From UBA9926 sp018645765 (lineage in GTDB: Bacteria; Pseudomonadota; Gammaproteobacteria; Pseudomonadales; Azotimanducaceae), in contig CASIBO010000003.1 in NCBI GenBank assembly GCA_949372755.1, positions 1 through 64,000 of the forward strand: a stretch of DNA of 64,000 nt, in the 5' to 3' direction. A program made the translations under genes and the position numbers. Under the pieces are notes generated by a model, which saw nothing but the letters and a program-made list of their open reading frames with translations, was not told where the DNA came from and made no database searches. The stretch's first letter is position 1, and each line of letters starts with the position of its first letter. Shown piece after piece: positions 60,529 to 64,000 of this stretch.

Positions 60529-61032
60529 CTATTGCACGCGCCGAATCACCGCAGTACCGCCCTCGGTCGCACCCTGATTCATGATAATCGTGTCAACAAC
60601 CACAGCGCCGTCACCCACTGCGCCCAAGTTGTAAGTCATTGCCGCAACAAAACTATGATGTTCTGCGTGATACCCTGAATCTGGGATCAACTGTAATGCC
60701 ACCTGATCCTCCGCCTCGGACCTAACCCGAAACTCGGGCTCAGTGCCAAGTGAGCAATAATGCTTCACGACCAAATCGCCGTCATTTTCAGTATAGGTTG
60801 TCAGCATCTCAACCCCATCCTCGATTAACGTTTCTACCATCGTGTTGCCATCGGCAATCAACCGGAATTCTGAGCGCGTATCAACCACTTCTCCCGTCAC
60901 CCGAGTCAATTTCCCTTCCCAAGTGCCCTCCATCTGTTTCATTTTATCGAAAGCAGAATGGTGTTCCGCTTGCGCAGGCATCAACCCCGCTCCAATCATC
61001 ATAACGACTAAAAAAGCTATTTTCCGGATCAT
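60529..61032 (-). CDS. exported lipocalin/THAP4-like beta-barrel protein (167 aa)
   Basis: The signal peptide IAFLVVMMIGAGLMPAQAEHHS is followed by a small beta barrel: MEGTWEGKLTRVTGEVVDTR, FRLIADGNTMVETLIEDG, HYCSLGTEPEFRVR, MTYNLGAVGDGAVVVDTIIM. The W-G/T start and strand pattern recall DUF1579/THAP4-type lipocalin-like domains that bind haem or small ligands. No catalytic residues. Secreted or periplasmic. Single gene. Confidence 0.7.
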   Translation of the reverse strand: MIRKIAFLVVMMIGAGLMPAQAEHHSAFDKMKQMEGTWEGKLTRVTGEVVDTRSEFRLIADGNTMVETLIEDGVEMLTTYTENDGDLVVKHYCSLGTEPEFRVRSEAEDQVALQLIPDSGYHAEHHSFVAAMTYNLGAVGDGAVVVDTIIMNQGATEGGTAVIRRVQ

Positions 61033-61171
61033 AATTAATTCCTCTATAAAATATTAAGCCCCTCCCGCTTGCGCTATATACAGATTACTATCGAAGTATC
61101 CTCCGCTCAACGAGGATTTTATAAGGCACGAAGCCTTCCTTATGGCCCTCAAGATCAAGCCTTAACGTCGA

Positions 61172-61909
61172 CTAGAGATTGATTACGCTCTGCTGACACG
61201 CAATCGTTGCCACCAGCCCTGCCGCGGCCTGGCTTACCACAACAGGCAGGTCAAGCTGCCGCATCAAGCGCTCAAAGGGCCTGTATTCAGCCGTTACCCG
61301 CACAGCGACTTGAGATAACGATCCCGCAACGGCGAGATCGCGGCACGGATGCGGGCTTTGGCCCCAATCGATGAAAAACGGCATTCTTGCGCCATAGGGA
61401 TGGTCCGAGACAAACAACAGTCGCCAGGACAACAAGTTGCCCGCAGCTGTCTCTCGGGACATCTTCACGATCCTATGGCCAAATCCAAATTCTGCCAATC
61501 GCGGGACCAGATCCTCGAAACTCGAACAGCGCACAGCAAAGGTGCGCAGGCGCGGCGTTTCATACCGCAATAGCTGCGCGCCTAGGGTGCCAGAAAGTCC
61601 TTGCGCCGGGTCCGGCGCGATGACTTCCAAATAACAATCTTCTGCAAGCCCAAGCAAAGCATTCCGCGTGCCCTGGCCTGGGTGACTACCGCTATCTATC
61701 GCCGGCAGCCCGAGCTTATTTTTGATCCACGTTTTACCCAGGCTTAAATCGGACGCACCCAGCATAAGGTGGTCAATGCTGTAATCGGTGTTTTCTGTAC
61801 TCAGTGCCAAAACAATCTCCTGCTCGGTCAGATATCGTCCTGCGCGATCAAACTGATCATCCGTTATTTCTGATCGTTTCGGGAGGCCAATTATAAACGG
61901 CAGCCCCAA
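61172..61909 (-). CDS. glyoxalase-like (VOC, PF13468-type) protein (245 aa)
   Basis: Residues 42-215 follow the glyoxalase-like 3 pattern: YSIDHLMLGASDLSLGKTWI carries the His metal ligand, ALLGLAEDCYLEVIAPDP supplies the Glu after the barrel strand, FAVRCSSFEDLVPRLAEFGF the second module, and RMPFFIDWGQSPHP the C-terminal strand with a His. A cytoplasmic metal-dependent lyase, isomerase or dioxygenase fold; substrate unknown. The first 40 residues are atypical, so the true start may be internal. Divergent from the S9 peptidase gene. Confidence 0.8.
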   Translation of the reverse strand: MGLPFIIGLPKRSEITDDQFDRAGRYLTEQEIVLALSTENTDYSIDHLMLGASDLSLGKTWIKNKLGLPAIDSGSHPGQGTRNALLGLAEDCYLEVIAPDPAQGLSGTLGAQLLRYETPRLRTFAVRCSSFEDLVPRLAEFGFGHRIVKMSRETAAGNLLSWRLLFVSDHPYGARMPFFIDWGQSPHPCRDLAVAGSLSQVAVRVTAEYRPFERLMRQLDLPVVVSQAAAGLVATIACQQSVINL

Positions 61910-62010
61910 GCCACTTTAAAGCCAGCCGTGCAATCTCTCAAAAGATTGCACGGAAACCATCCCGTTTCAATTAAACTGGCTAACTCACAGCGCTGGAACC
62001 CTCTCAAATT

Positions 62011-64000
62011 ATGAAACACTACTTACTCATCAGCTTAGCGTGTTTGATCACGCTCCCGGTATCGGCAAGTCTCAACTACCAAGAACCGGTCGAGGGCATT
62101 GCAAGCCTCGCAAAGGCCCAATTGGCCCCAAGTGTCCGAGTGAACAGCAACGGTACGGCTATGCTTTTATTGGCTCGGTCGCTTTACCCACCGATCGCAA
62201 CCCTCTCCGAACCGGAACTACGATTGGGTGGGCTCAGGGTGAATCCTCAGAAAAATATTGGTAGTCGGGTTCGTTACTATCGCGACATTAAGGTTCAGAC
62301 GCTGAGCGGCGCCAATCCAAAGGAAGTGGTGAAACCTGAATCAGGCCAACCTAGGATGGCCAAGCCCGTCTCGGGACTACCCGAAAATCCGCAGCTCGCT
62401 TATTTTTCTTGGTCACCCGATGAACGAGCCGTTGCCTTCACCCATACCAGCGCTATAGGCGTTGAGCTTTGGGTTTTAGACGTTGCAAACGCCACGGCCC
62501 GGCGGTTATCCAAGCGCCTTCTCAACGCGAATTTAGGCTCGCCCTTTACCTGGGCCGCCGACAGTCAATCAATTTTGAGCAAAATTGTTCCTAAGTCTCG
62601 AGCGGCACTCATCGACGCCGGACGCTCAGTGCCAACCGGTCCGACCGTCTCGGTCAGTCAGGGCGAAAAAGCTCAAAATCGCACGTATCAGGATTTACTG
62701 AAAAGCCCAGCTGACGCCCTCAATTTTGAACAACTCACCCGGTCTGAGTTGTATCGCATCAGCTTAAACGGCCGAGCAAAACTTTGGCAATCCGCTGCCT
62801 TGCACGCATCCGTTGCGGTCTCGCCGGATGGCCAGTACGTCATGGTGACGCAAGTAAAAAGGCCTTTTTCTTATTTGGTCCCTTATTACCGCTTTGCTGC
62901 AGAGACCAATATTCATACTGATGCGGGCCGGCTCGTGACCCAACTCATTGACCGACCTGTTGAAGAGACGCGCGCTAAAGGCTTCATGGCAACGACAAAC
63001 GAAAAGCGCGGCTTTGAATGGCGAGCTGATCAGGCGGCAACCATCACTTGGATTCAGGCCCTGGACGGCGGCGACCCAAAAAAAGCAGTCCCTTTTCGCG
63101 ATGAACTCCTCGAACTCAAGGCGCCCTTTAACGATGAACCCAGATCACTCATCAAGACGCAAAACAGACTGCGGCAAGTACATTGGGGCGACGAAACGAT
63201 GGCCGTGGTTGATGACATCTGGTATGACAATCGCAACACCAAAAGCTACGCGTTTAATCCCACGGATCCTAGCACGGGCGTTGTGACCCTGTTCGATCGC
63301 AATCTTCAGGATGAGTACAGCGATCCAGGCAAATTCGCAACGACGCGTAACGCACTTAATCAATCGGTTTTAGCGCTGGATCAAGGCCAAGGCTATTTGT
63401 TTGGCAAGGGATTTTCCGATGCCGGTCAGTTCCCGTTCGTCGACACGATTAACCTCCGGCTTGGCACAACCCAGCGGCTGTACCAGTCCGCCTACACCGA
63501 CCGGGTTGAACGACTCTTGAGCGCGATTGACCTAACAACGGGTGATTTACTCGTGAGCATCGAGTCACCTAGCACCTACCCCAACTACTATCTCAGAAAT
63601 ATTCGCTCACCTTCTCTGACGCCTGTCACCGATTTTGAGAACCCGTATGCTGCGCTGGCCAACACTCAGAAGACACTGATGACCTACCAGCGAGACGATG
63701 GCTTGAGCCTTTCAGGCACCCTGTACCTACCCGAGACCTATCAGCCTGGCTCAGGCACGCGGCTCCCTCTACTGCTTTGGGCCTACCCAGTTGAATACAA
63801 AGACGTCCAGAGTGCAGGCCAAACGACCAGCAACCCCAATGCCTTCACCTACCCCTACTACGGCAGCCCCATTTTTTGGGTGACCCAGGGTTTTGCGGTG
63901 CTCGATGATGCAGCCTTTCCGATTGTGGGCGAAGGCGATGCCGAACCGAATGACAGCTTTCGCCGGCAGTTAGTGGCTAATGCCGCCGCTGCCATCAAGG
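62011..64000 (+). CDS. S9D prolyl-oligopeptidase-family peptidase, N-terminal part (runs off window)
   Basis: ATG 62011 opens a signal peptide (YLLISLACLITLPVSASLN) and an uninterrupted frame to the window end, 663 codons. The beta-propeller begins at about residue 30 (APSVRVNSNGTAMLLLARSL...ENPQLAYFSWSPDERAVAFT...). The alpha/beta hydrolase part has started: LSGTLYLPETYQPG, then LPLLLWAYPVEYKDVQSAGQ, then FAVLDDAAFPIVGEGDAEPN, matching glutamyl-endopeptidase (GEP/S9D)-type enzymes. The catalytic Ser, Asp and His lie beyond 64000. Exported oligopeptidase for peptide scavenging. Confidence 0.88.
   Translation, partial: MKHYLLISLACLITLPVSASLNYQEPVEGIASLAKAQLAPSVRVNSNGTAMLLLARSLYPPIATLSEPELRLGGLRVNPQKNIGSRVRYYRDIKVQTLSGANPKEVVKPESGQPRMAKPVSGLPENPQLAYFSWSPDERAVAFTHTSAIGVELWVLDVANATARRLSKRLLNANLGSPFTWAADSQSILSKIVPKSRAALIDAGRSVPTGPTVSVSQGEKAQNRTYQDLLKSPADALNFEQLTRSELYRISLNGRAKLWQSAALHASVAVSPDGQYVMVTQVKRPFSYLVPYYRFAAETNIHTDAGRLVTQLIDRPVEETRAKGFMATTNEKRGFEWRADQAATITWIQALDGGDPKKAVPFRDELLELKAPFNDEPRSLIKTQNRLRQVHWGDETMAVVDDIWYDNRNTKSYAFNPTDPSTGVVTLFDRNLQDEYSDPGKFATTRNALNQSVLALDQGQGYLFGKGFSDAGQFPFVDTINLRLGTTQRLYQSAYTDRVERLLSAIDLTTGDLLVSIESPSTYPNYYLRNIRSPSLTPVTDFENPYAALANTQKTLMTYQRDDGLSLSGTLYLPETYQPGSGTRLPLLLWAYPVEYKDVQSAGQTTSNPNAFTYPYYGSPIFWVTQGFAVLDDAAFPIVGEGDAEPNDSFRRQLVANAAAAIK

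Overview
The window looks like a chromosomal segment of a marine, aerobic, heterotrophic gammaproteobacterium. The indicators are a TIGR01782-type TonB-dependent receptor, a two-partner secretion locus with a FhaC/ShlB-type transporter, arsenosugar-type glycosyltransferase genes, a tripartite tricarboxylate transporter, Fur-type regulation, and many oxygenases, sulfatases and hydrolases for dissolved organic compounds. This placement is inferred from gene content; there is no rRNA or other phylogenetic marker.

Layout. (1) 1-2604: the decaying end of a tRNA-integrated element. It holds a TGATGAC repeat array, a small gene, a broken primase-like gene, an AlpA-like regulator and a P4-type integrase, and ends at a copy of a tRNA-Ser 3' end. 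(2) 2.8-10.1 kb: a secreted calcium-repeat/dockerin-like protein, a small barrel protein, a TonB-dependent receptor with a clear terminator, and a TonB C-terminal-domain protein between 35-bp direct repeats, with broken genes on either side. (3) 10.3-15.8 kb: crotonase, Rieske oxygenase, haloalkane dehalogenase, and a DJ-1-like membrane-anchored protein divergent from a LysR regulator. (4) 15.8-19.7 kb: a patch rich in gene remnants (HGG-type mobile gene, McrA-like fragment, zinc ribbon) with a CBS protein, a lipoprotein cytochrome c and small membrane proteins. (5) 19.8-29.3 kb: Fe-alcohol dehydrogenase, purple-acid-phosphatase-like enzyme, dienoyl-CoA-isomerase-like crotonase, a Fur-box gene with a coupled small membrane peptide, more remnants, a ferritin-like protein and secreted unknowns. 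(6) 29.6-31.8 kb: a three-gene arsenosugar-associated operon. (7) 33.0-42.7 kb: a SPOR protein, then an operon CHAT protease - SPOR/POTRA TpsB transporter - giant repetitive TpsA exoprotein. (8) 42.9-47.4 kb: tctCBA divergent from a shikimate-dehydrogenase-like gene. (9) 48.3-64 kb: a membrane reductase-like protein; a minus-strand block of serine hydrolase, nucleoside hydrolase, sulfatase and two Fe/2-oxoglutarate dioxygenases; an SDR; a dockerin-like/MauG cytochrome peroxidase fusion; a frameshifted serine hydrolase; a luciferase-like oxidoreductase; a lipocalin-like protein; a glyoxalase-like protein; and the start of an S9D peptidase.

The strongest candidate for an uncharacterised system is the translationally coupled operon at 33.8-42.7 kb. 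It encodes an exported TPR-CHAT caspase-like protein, an outer-membrane TPS transporter carrying an N-terminal SPOR domain, and an exoprotein built around five nearly identical 139-residue units. A second theme is a dispersed dockerin-like domain (motif PLTDGLLLLR-x-LFGF-x-G). It is present in two intact secreted proteins and in at least two, probably three, decayed copies, one of which shares the 3' flank of an intact gene.
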